From Luteimonas padinae (GTDB lineage Bacteria > Pseudomonadota > Gammaproteobacteria > Xanthomonadales > Xanthomonadaceae), in assembly GCF_014652935.1 (NCBI RefSeq), contig NZ_BMZT01000009.1:113901-177900 (forward strand): a stretch of 64,000 nt of DNA, read 5' to 3'. A model generated the notes under the pieces. The model did no database searches. It had not been told where the DNA came from and was given only the letters and a program-made list of their open reading frames with translations. Below are positions 1 to 7,935 of this stretch, one piece after another (position 1 is the first letter of the stretch; each line of letters starts with the position of its first letter). The position numbers were made by a program, and so were the translations under genes.

Positions 1-1035
1 GTTGTTGCGTGCCGCGATGCCCGAAAGCGTGTCGCCGCTGCGCACGGTGACGTCATGCGTGGCGCCGGCGCCACCCGGCAGCTTCACCACCTGGCCCGGG
101 TGGATCAGGTCGGGATTGCGGATCTGCGGATTGGCCGAAAGCAGCGCGTCGAGTCCGACGTTGTTGCGCGCCGCGATGCCCGAAAGCGTGTCGCCGCTGC
201 GCACCGTGACTTCGCCGCCACCACCGCCACCGCCCGGCAGGTGCACCGTCTGGCCGGGGTAGATCAGGTCCGGATTGCGGATCTGCGGATTGGCCGCGAG
301 CAGGTCGGCGACCGACAGCTGGTGGCGCGCCGCGATACCCGAGAGCGTGTCGCCGCTGCGCACCGTGACCGAACCGGCGGGCGACGACGATGACGGCGCG
401 CCGGGGCCGTCGTTGCCGCCCGGGCCGGGCGAAGGCGCCGGCGAGGGCCCCGTAGGCGGCGGCGCGTCGCCGTCGATGCGCTGGCGCACGAACGACGTCG
501 CCTCGCCCGCGGTGATGCGGCCGTCGCGGTTGACGTCCAGCGGCGCGTTCATGCGGTAGGCGGCGCTGCCCTGGCTGAACAGCGTCGAATCCGGGTCCGG
601 GCGCGGGCTGCCGTAGAGCACGGTGGTGTAGACGCCCTCGAGCGTGTTGAGGTCGCCGGGATCGGAGCGGTTGTTGAAGTAGCGCTCGACGTACTGGAGC
701 TGGTCCATCGCGCTCATCCGCGCCAGCGCGTCGGTGGACGTGCCCAGCTCGCTGGCGGTCCCGGGCATGAACTGGATCAGGCCGGTGGCGCCGCTGCCGG
801 CGCCGTTGCGCACGCCGGGGCTGAAGCTGCCGCCGGTCTCGAAGCTCATCACCGCCATCAGGTACTCGGGCCGGGTGCCCAGGCGCTGCGCCATGGCCTC
901 GACTTCGCGGATGAAGGCCGGCGTGACGTGGGCGTTGCCCTGCACGCCCTGGATGCGGTTGTAGTCGAAGCCGGAAGGACTGAGATGGTCTCCGGAGGCG
1001 TTCTGGACACTCTGGTTGCCGACAGGTGCGACCAT
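1..1035 (-). CDS. Lysozyme-like/lytic transglycosylase protein with EF-hand and LysM repeats (3' end outside window)
   Basis: The frame opens at ATG 1035 and runs leftwards off the window edge without a stop (345 codons seen). Residues about 45-95 carry a lysozyme/SLT-like core: a Glu in MSFETGGSFSP, then a GATGLIQFMPGTA stretch typical of peptidoglycan-cleaving transglycosylases. Residues about 165-178 hold a calcium-loop-like DVNRDGRITAGEA motif. After a Pro/Gly linker come LysM peptidoglycan-binding repeats starting near residues 222, 275 and 327, each with VTVRSGDTLSGIAAR; the third is cut. No signal peptide is visible, so export by the adjacent T3SS or another leaderless route is possible. 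It lies 131 bp downstream of sctP on the same strand. Domain reading is firm; the link to T3SS is inference. Confidence 0.75.
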   Translation of the reverse strand, partial: MVAPVGNQSVQNASGDHLSPSGFDYNRIQGVQGNAHVTPAFIREVEAMAQRLGTRPEYLMAVMSFETGGSFSPGVRNGAGSGATGLIQFMPGTASELGTSTDALARMSAMDQLQYVERYFNNRSDPGDLNTLEGVYTTVLYGSPRPDPDSTLFSQGSAAYRMNAPLDVNRDGRITAGEATSFVRQRIDGDAPPPTGPSPAPSPGPGGNDGPGAPSSSSPAGSVTVRSGDTLSGIAARHQLSVADLLAANPQIRNPDLIYPGQTVHLPGGGGGGGEVTVRSGDTLSGIAARNNVGLDALLSANPQIRNPDLIHPGQVVKLPGGAGATHDVTVRSGDTLSGIAARNN

Positions 1036-1166
1036 CAGGAACTCCCGCTGTCATGCGGCAGGCGCCGCGCATGGCGCCATTACAGGCACGCGCGCCGGGT
1101 GTCGCCAGCTAGGTCGGACCCTAAGTGATGACGACCAGCGGCTTCATGCCGCGACCGTCGTCGCAT

Positions 1167-1847
1167 TCATCCGTTGAAGTGCGGATCCACGCGCAGCGCA
1201 CCCAGGTTGCGCTCGGCGAATCGCCTGGCCAGCTCGGGGGCGGCCTCGCGGATGGCGTCGTAGCTGTCGCGCGAACGCACGTCGGCGCGCAGCACCCAGC
1301 CGTCGCCCTCGCGGCTCAGCAGCAGGTCGGTACCCGGCAGGGTGGCGTCGGACATGCGCAGCAGGACGCGGCCATCGCCGTCGGCGCCCGTGGCGCTGCC
1401 GCCTGCCGCGAGCTTGCGCACATGGCGTTCGATCAGCTCGGCGACCGCGGTACTCGCGCCGGTGGGCGCAGGCATCGCGGCAGCCGTCTCTCCACCGCCG
1501 CGCAGTGCGTGCTGGGCCTGCCACAGCAGGGCCGGATCCAGCAGTTTGGCCTCGCCGTCGCCACCGTCCTGGCCGTGGCCACCGTGCTCGCGTTCGCCGT
1601 CGCGCGCGGCATGCACCGCGTCCTCGGTGGCGGTGCGCACCAGCCCGGCCTCGTCGCCCGCCGGTTCGCCGGCGGCCGCCTGTCCCTGCGCCAACTGTTG
1701 CTGCGCACCCTGGCGCGCGCCATCCAGCGCGCTGCGGAACCGGTCGGCCTGCGCCGGATCCGCGGGTGTGCGTTCGCGCGACTCGCCGGTGCCTTCGCGG
1801 GCGCGGGCGGCTTCCGAGGCCGATGACTGCGTGCGTTCGATGGACAT
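1167..1847 (-). CDS. sctP: Type III secretion needle-length/substrate-specificity protein, SctP (YscP/HpaP-like)
   Basis: 226 aa. The N-terminal half is Ala/Gln/Gly-rich and probably disordered. The C-terminal ~85 residues form a compact region (a helix around ELIERHVRKLAAG, then VLLRMSDATLPGTDLLLSR and a final helix ending near LARRFAERNLGALRVDPHF) resembling the T3S4 specificity-switch domain of YscP/FliK/HpaP proteins. This family measures needle length and switches the export apparatus to late substrates. Identification rests on this weak C-terminal resemblance plus its position after sctO, exactly where sctP lies in Ysc/Bsc-type operons. It is short compared with YscP (about 450-500 aa). 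Confidence 0.65.
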   Translation of the reverse strand: MSIERTQSSASEAARAREGTGESRERTPADPAQADRFRSALDGARQGAQQQLAQGQAAAGEPAGDEAGLVRTATEDAVHAARDGEREHGGHGQDGGDGEAKLLDPALLWQAQHALRGGGETAAAMPAPTGASTAVAELIERHVRKLAAGGSATGADGDGRVLLRMSDATLPGTDLLLSREGDGWVLRADVRSRDSYDAIREAAPELARRFAERNLGALRVDPHFNG

Positions 1848-1868
1848 GGTCTTCTCCCGTGTCGGCCG

Positions 1869-2351
1869 TCAGTGGCCGGCCAGATGGCGCGCCTGCAGCA
1901 GGTCCTCGGCGGCCCCTTCCTCCTGGCGTGCTTCGAGCATGGACTGTTCCCCGTTCCAGACCTCGCGCCGCTTCTGCAGCGCATCCAGGCGCGCCTTGGC
2001 GCGGAAAAACTCCGCGCGGGCCTCGGCCACGGCGGCTTCCGCGGCGCGCAGCGTCTCCTGGGCCTTGAACAGGCGCTGGCGCGCCGCCTCGGCCTGTTCG
2101 CCGAGCAGTTCGATGTGCGCCTCGCGCTGGGCCAGCGCGTTGGGCCACGGCACGCCCGGGGGCGGCGCATCAAGCAGGCGTCCACGCTGCTGCTTCTGCT
2201 CGAAATCCAGCGCGATGATCTCGCCCTCCAGCGCCAGGCAGGCGTCGCGGCAGGCCTGCGCTTCGCGCTGGCGCTCGAGCACGCGCTGGCGCGCAGCCTC
2301 GGTGCGGTGCTCGCGCAGACGGACCAGCGTGTGCAGCGGATAGCGCTTCAC
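1869..2351 (-). CDS. sctO: Type III secretion stalk protein SctO (YscO/HrpB7/FliJ-like)
   Basis: 160 aa, almost entirely alpha-helical and rich in Ala, Arg, Glu and Gln, with long heptad-like stretches that predict an antiparallel coiled coil. SctO is the central stalk inserted into the SctN hexamer and couples it to the SctV export gate. The start codon overlaps the end of sctN by 4 nt (ATGA), implying translational coupling. Sequence in this family is poorly conserved, so the assignment depends on the coiled-coil composition, length and position between sctN and sctP. Confidence 0.75.
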   Translation of the reverse strand: MKRYPLHTLVRLREHRTEAARQRVLERQREAQACRDACLALEGEIIALDFEQKQQRGRLLDAPPPGVPWPNALAQREAHIELLGEQAEAARQRLFKAQETLRAAEAAVAEARAEFFRAKARLDALQKRREVWNGEQSMLEARQEEGAAEDLLQARHLAGH

Positions 2352-3703
2352 GGAAACAGCGCCTTCAGCGCGGCCGCCGACTGTTCGAACGGCACCAGCT
2401 CGTGCGCGGACTGCTGCAGCAGCTTGCGGATGGCGCCGATCTTCTCGATCGCGGCGTCGGCGTCGGGATCTGTGCCGCGCTTGTATTCGCCGAGCTGGAT
2501 CAGCAGCTCGATGTCCTGGTACTTGGCGAGCAGCTTGCGCAGCTGGCCCGCGCCGCGCAGGTGGGTCTGGTCGACCACGCGCGGCATGGTGCGGCTGAGG
2601 CTCACCAGCACGTCGATCGCCGGGTAGTGGTAGGCGGCGGCGAGCTTGCGCGACAGCACGATGTGGCCGTCGAGGATCGAGCGCACCTCTTCCACGATCG
2701 GGTCGCCGCCGTCCTCGTCCTCGGCCAGCACGGTGTAGAAGGCGGTGATCGAGCCCTTGTCGTTGTTGCCGGCGCGCTCGAACAGCCGCGGCAGCGCGCT
2801 GAACACCGACGGCGGGAAGCCGCGCCGCGCCGGCGGCTCGCCCACCGCGAGGCCCACGTCACGCAGTGCGCGCGCGAAGCGCGTCACCGAGTCGACCAAT
2901 AGCAGCACGCGCTTGCCCTGGTCGCGGAAATGCTCGGCGATGGCGGTGCCGACCCAGGCCGCGCGGCTGCGCTCCAGCGCCGGGCGGTCCGACGTAGCGA
3001 CCACGATCACCGACTTGGCCAGCCCTTCCGGACCCAGGTTGTCGTGGATGAACTCGTTGACCTCGCGGCCGCGCTCGCCGACCAGCACGATCACGTTGAC
3101 GTCCGCATCGCCGCCGCGCGCGAGCATGCCCAGCAGCGTGCTCTTGCCGCCGCCGGCGACGGCGAAGATGCCGATGCGCTGGCCTTCGCCGGCGGTCATG
3201 GTGGTGTCGATGGCGCGCACGCCGGTGGAGAACGGACGCTCGATCAGGCTGCGCGCCAGCGGATTGGGCGAGGCGGCGTAGATCGGCGCATCGACGGTGG
3301 CGCCGACCGGGCCAAGGTCGTCGATCGGTTCGCCATGCGCATCGAGGATGCGGCCGAGCAGGCCCGGCCCGACCCGCACCGCCGCCTGGCGCCCGCTGGC
3401 GTAGACCTCGGTGGTCGCGGACACGCCGTCGAGCGCGCCAAGTGGGGTCAGCAGCGTGAGCTGCTTCGACACGCCCACCACCTCGGCGGCCAGCCGGAAC
3501 GTCGGATCGCCTTCGCCGCGAGGATTGCGCAGCTCGCACAGCTCACCGATCGAGGCCTTGAGCCCGGTCGCGCGGATGAGCGTGCCGTAGGCCTCGGCCA
3601 CGCGGCCGACGCGCTCGATCGACTGCACCCTGGCCAGCGCATGCAGCAGCGGATCGGGGCCGGCGGCCGCATCCGCGAATGGCGCCGGCGAGGTGGCGCT
3701 CAT
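2348..3703 (-). CDS. sctN: Type III secretion system ATPase SctN (YscN/HrcN)
   Basis: 451 aa, the usual length. It carries the F1-ATPase-like layout: an N-terminal beta-barrel region, Walker [13 protein letters not shown] at residues about 181-192, a Walker B-type [12 protein letters not shown] strand, and the family signature segment [23 protein letters not shown]. This hexameric ATPase at the cytoplasmic base strips chaperones and unfolds substrates. The T3SS rather than flagellar FliI identity is supported by its neighbours (SctJ lipoprotein, SctD, SctK). Its start overlaps the stop of sctL by 4 nt and its end overlaps sctO by 4 nt, so the three are translationally coupled. Confidence 0.95.
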   Translation of the reverse strand: MSATSPAPFADAAAGPDPLLHALARVQSIERVGRVAEAYGTLIRATGLKASIGELCELRNPRGEGDPTFRLAAEVVGVSKQLTLLTPLGALDGVSATTEVYASGRQAAVRVGPGLLGRILDAHGEPIDDLGPVGATVDAPIYAASPNPLARSLIERPFSTGVRAIDTTMTAGEGQRIGIFAVAGGGKSTLLGMLARGGDADVNVIVLVGERGREVNEFIHDNLGPEGLAKSVIVVATSDRPALERSRAAWVGTAIAEHFRDQGKRVLLLVDSVTRFARALRDVGLAVGEPPARRGFPPSVFSALPRLFERAGNNDKGSITAFYTVLAEDEDGGDPIVEEVRSILDGHIVLSRKLAAAYHYPAIDVLVSLSRTMPRVVDQTHLRGAGQLRKLLAKYQDIELLIQLGEYKRGTDPDADAAIEKIGAIRKLLQQSAHELVPFEQSAAALKALFP

Positions 3704-4386
3704 GCCTGCCGCCCCGCATGGGCGGCACTGCCCGCGAGCGCGGTGCGGATGGCCTCGATCTGCTGGGCGACGCCGGCGCGGACCTCACCGGCCTCCGACA
3801 CCACCACGCAGCTGGTGGGCTCCAGGCTGGGATCGTCCACCAGCTCGATCACGCCCACCGCCGGATGCGCCTGGCGCACCGCGCCCAGGCCCGCGCTGAC
3901 GCTGTCGCGCACGCTGGGATGCACGCGGATCAGCAGGAACTGCTCGGCCTGCGCCGCCTCCACCGCCTGCATCACCAGCGGCGGCACCACGCTGCGGGCG
4001 TCGAAGCCGGGGGCGATGCGGTCGACGATCGCGCAGGCCAGCTCGGTGACGCGGCTGGACGCCTCGCCAAGCACGCGCGCACGGCGCTCGTTGAGCGCGG
4101 CCAGCTGTTCGGTCATCTGCAGCTCGGCCGCGGCGATGCCTTCGGCGAAACCCTGCGCATGGCCCTGCTCGCGGGCCCGGGCAAGGTCCGCGACCGCTTC
4201 CTCGTACAGGCCGTTGACGCGGTCGAGCAGCGCGTCGAGCTCGCCCAGCTTCGCCCACGCCACGGCCGGCACCACGCTCGCGCCGAGCGAGCGCGAGAAC
4301 CGGCGCTGCTCGAACACGGCCACGCCGCCCGACGGGGCCGCGGCCGGCCGGGTGCTGGAGGCGTCGCTTCGGGTTTCGGCGTTCAT
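3700..4386 (-). CDS. sctL: Type III secretion stator protein SctL (YscL/HrpB5/FliH-like)
   Basis: 228 aa from ATG 4386; the frame is open further upstream, but the extension would overlap sctK and is Cys/Arg/Pro-rich. The N-terminus is variable, followed by a long helix with glycines ([19 protein letters not shown]), then a C-terminal FliH-like domain with [13 protein letters not shown] and [15 protein letters not shown]. SctL is the peripheral-stalk protein that holds and negatively regulates SctN and links it to SctQ pods. It ends in a 4-nt overlap with sctN. Confidence 0.88.
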   Translation of the reverse strand: MNAETRSDASSTRPAAAPSGGVAVFEQRRFSRSLGASVVPAVAWAKLGELDALLDRVNGLYEEAVADLARAREQGHAQGFAEGIAAAELQMTEQLAALNERRARVLGEASSRVTELACAIVDRIAPGFDARSVVPPLVMQAVEAAQAEQFLLIRVHPSVRDSVSAGLGAVRQAHPAVGVIELVDDPSLEPTSCVVVSEAGEVRAGVAQQIEAIRTALAGSAAHAGRQA

Positions 4387-4405
4387 CGTGTATCCGTCCG
4401 CGCGC

Positions 4406-5038
4406 TCATGCCGCGCGTGTTTCGTGGTGCGTGTAGACCCGCAGCACCGGCTTCTCCGGCAGGCGTGCAAGGGTGTCGTCGGCGGCGCCGGGCGGATGCA
4501 GCAGCCGGCACCAGTCGGCAAGCGCCGGATCGCGCCGGCGCGCCCAGGCCTGCAGTTCGGCGCGGCCCTGCCGGTCGAAGAGGTCGTGCAGCGGGGCCGG
4601 ATCGTCGCCGGCCATCGCCGCGTCCAGCGCCTCCCGGAAGCCGGCCGTCGCGTCGCCGAGCCGGTCCGGCGGCAGCCTGCCGTCCCAGACCGACTGGTCG
4701 AGGGCCAGCAGGTAGCTGTTGCCCAACGTCGCCTTCAGGCGGCGCACCGGCTCCCGGCGCACCTCGGCGCGGATCGGTGGCGCGTGGGCGAGGATGCCGA
4801 GATCGCGGCACAGCGCGTCCACGCGCGCGCGGCGCCAGCGGCCGCGGATGGCCTCCGGGTCGCGCGACGGATCGGGCGCGAGCAGTGCCAGCGCCGGCCC
4901 GCCAGCAAGCCAGGCCGCAAGCAGGCGGCGGCCCAGCGCGCTGCCGCGCGCGCGCGCGGCCAGGTCGGGATCGAGCGGCGTTCCGGCATCGTCCAGCCAC
5001 CCCGCGTCGACCTCGGCCAGCAGCGCCCGCAGCGACAT
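4406..5038 (-). CDS. sctK: Type III secretion sorting-platform protein SctK (YscK/HrpB4-like)
   Basis: 210 aa, soluble, mostly helical, no signal or membrane segment. It lies between sctJ (3-bp gap) and sctL, the exact position of yscK/bscK/hrpB4, which encode the adaptor connecting the cytoplasmic SctQ-SctL pods to the SctD ring. Conserved-looking features are VRRLKATLGNSYLLALDQSVWDG, where SctK proteins have a hydrophobic patch, and a C-terminal WCRLLHPP segment. The family is divergent, so position carries much of the weight. Confidence 0.7.
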   Translation of the reverse strand: MSLRALLAEVDAGWLDDAGTPLDPDLAARARGSALGRRLLAAWLAGGPALALLAPDPSRDPEAIRGRWRRARVDALCRDLGILAHAPPIRAEVRREPVRRLKATLGNSYLLALDQSVWDGRLPPDRLGDATAGFREALDAAMAGDDPAPLHDLFDRQGRAELQAWARRRDPALADWCRLLHPPGAADDTLARLPEKPVLRVYTHHETRAA

Positions 5039-5041
5039 GCC

Positions 5042-5812
5042 TCAGCCGTTCCAGACCTGGCCGGGTGCCTGCTTGTCCTGCGTCGCACCGCGCAGGCGGC
5101 CACGGAAGGCCACCAGCAATCCGAGCAGCACCACCACGCCGGCCGCGATCGCGAGCGCCACCGGGCTGATCGCCGACAGCGCCGGGCCCTGCGGCCGCTG
5201 CGCCGGCATCGCCGGGGCCTCGGCGAACTTGACCGTCACCTTGTTCAGATCGGTCAGGCCCTTCACCGAATCCTTCATCAGCAGTTTGATGTCGGTTTCG
5301 CGGTCGCGCATGCTGGCGCCCGGGGCCTCGAAGATCGCCACCGCCACCGTGGAATCCTGGCTGGTGCCACCGAGCGGGTCACGCTCGGCAAGGGTCACGT
5401 GCACGCGCGCGTCGACCACGCCCGGAAAGCGCGACAGGGTATCGGCGAGCTCCTGCTGCAGCGCGCACTGCTCGCGCCCGCGCTCCTCGGTGGAGGAGGA
5501 CGCGAAGCCTTCCTTCTTGAACACGTCGCAGCCGTTGGCGAACTGCTCGCGCGGCAGCCCCTTCGCGGCCAGCACCTGCATCGCATAGGGGAAGTCGGAC
5601 GTCGCGACGCGGATTTCCCAGCCCGTCTTCGACGGCGACGGGTTCTTGTCGGCGTCCACGCCGGCGGCGATGAGCGCGCCCATCACCTGGTTGGCCTGGA
5701 CTTCGTCGAGCTGGCTGTACAGCGGCTTGCCGCCGCATGCGGCGAGCAGCGCGGCCGCCGCGAGCGCGGCAAATGCCGCGCGCGGCGACCGCGACCACGG
5801 GAGGAACTTCAT
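5042..5812 (-). CDS. sctJ: Type III secretion inner-membrane ring lipoprotein SctJ (YscJ/HrcJ)
   Basis: 256 aa from ATG 5812. A signal peptide ends in the lipobox LLAAC, so it should be lipidated at Cys. Two ring-building modules follow, including LYSQLDEVQANQVMGALIAAG and the RFPGVVDARVHVTLAERDPLG motif typical of YscJ/FliF. A transmembrane helix near residues 215-240 is followed by a short basic cytoplasmic tail. It forms the inner membrane ring with SctD. Two extra cysteines lie between the ring modules (FANGCDVF and REQCALQ) and could form a disulfide in the periplasm; I do not recall these as universal in the family. Confidence 0.94.
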   Translation of the reverse strand: MKFLPWSRSPRAAFAALAAAALLAACGGKPLYSQLDEVQANQVMGALIAAGVDADKNPSPSKTGWEIRVATSDFPYAMQVLAAKGLPREQFANGCDVFKKEGFASSSTEERGREQCALQQELADTLSRFPGVVDARVHVTLAERDPLGGTSQDSTVAVAIFEAPGASMRDRETDIKLLMKDSVKGLTDLNKVTVKFAEAPAMPAQRPQGPALSAISPVALAIAAGVVVLLGLLVAFRGRLRGATQDKQAPGQVWNG

Positions 5813-5828
5813 GGACAGGCCCCCGCGG

Positions 5829-6260
5829 TCAGGACTGCTGCCGGAACAGCTGCTGGATGCCGTCCGAGGTCCGGTTGGCAACGTTCGACGTCAGTTCCGC
5901 CTGGAACAGGAACTGATGGCACTTCATCGTCATCTCCATCATCTGCCCGGGCGTGAGCTCGGCGATGTTGCCGCTCATGCTCCGCGACAGCGCGTTGATG
6001 TTGTCCGCGCCGGTGTTGAGGTTGTTGATGGCCTCGATCAGCGCCCGCGTGCCCTCGGAGGGCTGCGCCGGCGTGATGTCGGCGACCTGCGGAGTGCCGC
6101 CCACCTGCTGCGGGCCCGAGGCCCCGCCACTGCGCTCGAGCGCCGCGGCGAAATCACGGACGTCGTAGGGCGTGGCATGCGACAGCCCCCCCGTTCCCTG
6201 CGGGCCGGCCTGCCCGGCCATCGCCGGGTCCATGGCCGCCACCTGGATGGCTTCGATCAT
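5829..6260 (-). CDS. sctI: Type III secretion inner rod protein SctI (YscI/HrpB2-like)
   Basis: 143 aa. The N-terminal half is low complexity; the C-terminal ~40 residues (LTPGQMMEMTMKCHQFLFQ and AELTSNVANRTSDGIQQLF) match the YscI/EscI-type rod C-terminal helices, in which a conserved hydrophobic face packs into the export-gate adaptor. SctI polymerises at the base of the needle on top of SctRST. It is placed 16 bp upstream of sctJ, as in the yscI-yscJ order. Confidence 0.85.
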   Translation of the reverse strand: MIEAIQVAAMDPAMAGQAGPQGTGGLSHATPYDVRDFAAALERSGGASGPQQVGGTPQVADITPAQPSEGTRALIEAINNLNTGADNINALSRSMSGNIAELTPGQMMEMTMKCHQFLFQAELTSNVANRTSDGIQQLFRQQS

Positions 6261-6281
6261 CTCGATCTCCTGTTGCGGCGC

Positions 6282-6614
6282 TTAGCCGCGCTTGCCCAGC
6301 GTCTCCAGCGCCTGGCCCACGCTGTTCTGCGAGGTCGAGGCGTTGTTCGACATGAACTGCATCTTGAGGCTGGCGGCGGTCAGCTGGACCATCGACGAAG
6401 GCTGGTCGTCGCCGGCGCCGATGTTGGCCGACATGTCGGTGATGACGGCCGCCTGCGAGTCGAGCGTCTGGCCCCAGGCGCGCGACATGGCTTCATACCA
6501 GCTGCCACGGTCGCCGGCGGACGAACCGCCGCGGATGCCGCCGGCGCCGCTGGTGGCCGCCGCGCCCGCGATGAACTGGCCAAGGCCCGGGGTTCCTGCT
6601 GCGATATTGGTCAT
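6282..6614 (-). CDS. Candidate type III secretion needle subunit (SctF-like) or small T3SS component
   Basis: 110 aa from ATG 6614, preceded by a strong ribosome-binding site (AAAGGAG about 8 nt upstream). The first ~35 residues are Gly/Ala-rich. The rest predicts a helix-turn-helix with a DDQP turn; the 38 residues after the turn Pro, ending QALETLGKRG, parallel in length and pattern the second helix of needle proteins such as YscF. It lies between sctD and sctI, where yscF occurs in Ysc-type operons. No second needle candidate is present. Similarity was judged by eye only, and needle proteins are usually 70-90 aa, so this is a moderate call. Confidence 0.5.
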   Translation of the reverse strand: MTNIAAGTPGLGQFIAGAAATSGAGGIRGGSSAGDRGSWYEAMSRAWGQTLDSQAAVITDMSANIGAGDDQPSSMVQLTAASLKMQFMSNNASTSQNSVGQALETLGKRG

Positions 6615-6685
6615 GGTTCTCTCCTTTCCCTTCTGTGTTGTCTTCGGTGGTGTGTCCAGGTGCCCGCGCTCCCACGCGGTGCGTG

Positions 6686-7876
6686 CTACATCCGCAGCGG
6701 CGTGACGTCGCTGCGCACGTTCGAGAAATCCTTCGGCTCGTGCTCGTCCGCGCCCGCGGCCGGCGCGGGTTCGGGCTTCAGGCGCTCCAGGCTGCCGTCC
6801 GGACGCAGCGCGTGCGCCGCGCCCTCGGTGATCGACACCAGGGTGCCGATGCCCGGCAGTTCCGCGCCGACCTCGTAGCGGTCGCCCTTGCCCGACACCA
6901 GGTGCGGGTTGTCGCCGCGCACGATCGACGCGACGCGGATGCGCGCCGGCTTCGGCGGCGCGGCCGGTGCCTGCCGGCGCGCGGCGGCGGACGCGGACAG
7001 GTCGACCGGGATCACGCGGACAACGCCCTTGACCTCGCGCATCGCGCGCGAGAACGACGCGGCGCGCAGCGCGGCCTCGTCCTCGAAGGCACCGGTGACT
7101 TCGACGTCGCCGTTGCCCAGGTAGCGCGTGCGCGCGGTGATGCCCTGGCCACGCAGGATCTCGGCGACGTCGCCGGCGATGTCGTCGCCGGTGCGCAGCT
7201 CCAGTCGCGCGTCGATCTGCTCCTCGGCGATCCGGCGCGCGATGCGCTCGCGCGTGGCGGTATCGGCGACCGTGCCGGTCAGGACCAGCCGGCCCTGAGG
7301 ATCCAGCGAGGCCCGGCCGTCGTCGATGCCGTATTCGGGCACCAGCTGCTGCAGCTGTGCGCGACCGTCGGGTGCCTCCTCTTTCTGCGGCATGACCGCG
7401 GCGAAGATCGCCAGCGAGGCCAGCGACAGCACCGCGATCGCGGCGATGGCCGGCAGCCGGCGGGTATAGGGCCGCGCGGCCCGCTCCGGCGCCGGGCGCG
7501 GGCCCAGGCCGCCGGGCACATGGCGCTCCCAGCCGGCATCGTCGGCGGCGCCGAAGGCGATCGCGGCCTCGCCGATGCCCACGCGCTGCACGCGGTCGAG
7601 CTCGACCGGATCGCCCGGATGGATCATCGCGGTGCCCACGTGCAGAGGCGCGTCCAGCGCGCGCAGCGAGAAGCGGCCGTCGAGGAAGCTCAGCAGGGCG
7701 TGGTGCGAGGCGACGCCGGCATCGGCCAGCACCATGTCGCAGTCCTCGCCGCTGCCGATCAGGATCATCTCGCCGCCGTCCAGCTCGCGCTCGGCGCCGG
7801 AATGCAGGCCCGACACGACGCGCAGCACGACGCCGCGGTCCATCCGTGCCTCCTCGTCTTCCCGGTCCTTGCCCAT
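6686..7876 (-). CDS. sctD: Type III secretion inner-membrane ring protein SctD (YscD/HrpD5, FHA domain)
   Basis: 396 aa. Residues about 15-110 form a forkhead-associated (FHA) fold (GEMILIGSGEDCDMVLADAGVA). One transmembrane helix follows at about 145-165 (LPAIAAIAVLSLASLAIFAAV), then periplasmic ring modules including a BON-like segment (LVLTGTVADTATRERIARRI). SctD forms the outer layer of the inner-membrane ring and recruits SctK/SctQ. An alternative start (ATG 7843, MDRGVVLRVVSG) also has a GAGGAGG site, so the first 11 residues are uncertain. It lies 59 bp downstream of sctV. Confidence 0.9.
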   Translation of the reverse strand: MGKDREDEEARMDRGVVLRVVSGLHSGAERELDGGEMILIGSGEDCDMVLADAGVASHHALLSFLDGRFSLRALDAPLHVGTAMIHPGDPVELDRVQRVGIGEAAIAFGAADDAGWERHVPGGLGPRPAPERAARPYTRRLPAIAAIAVLSLASLAIFAAVMPQKEEAPDGRAQLQQLVPEYGIDDGRASLDPQGRLVLTGTVADTATRERIARRIAEEQIDARLELRTGDDIAGDVAEILRGQGITARTRYLGNGDVEVTGAFEDEAALRAASFSRAMREVKGVVRVIPVDLSASAAARRQAPAAPPKPARIRVASIVRGDNPHLVSGKGDRYEVGAELPGIGTLVSITEGAAHALRPDGSLERLKPEPAPAAGADEHEPKDFSNVRSDVTPLRM

Positions 7877-7935
7877 GCAACCCTCCGTTGATCGAATCCT
7901 GCGACTGCCTCGTTACCCTGCGGTGAAGCGCCCGT

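Noticed and set aside
2930-5956. Plus-strand frame of 1008 codons across sctN to sctJ
   Set aside because: Arg/Ala/His-rich, no recognised domain, and antisense to four well-supported T3SS genes.
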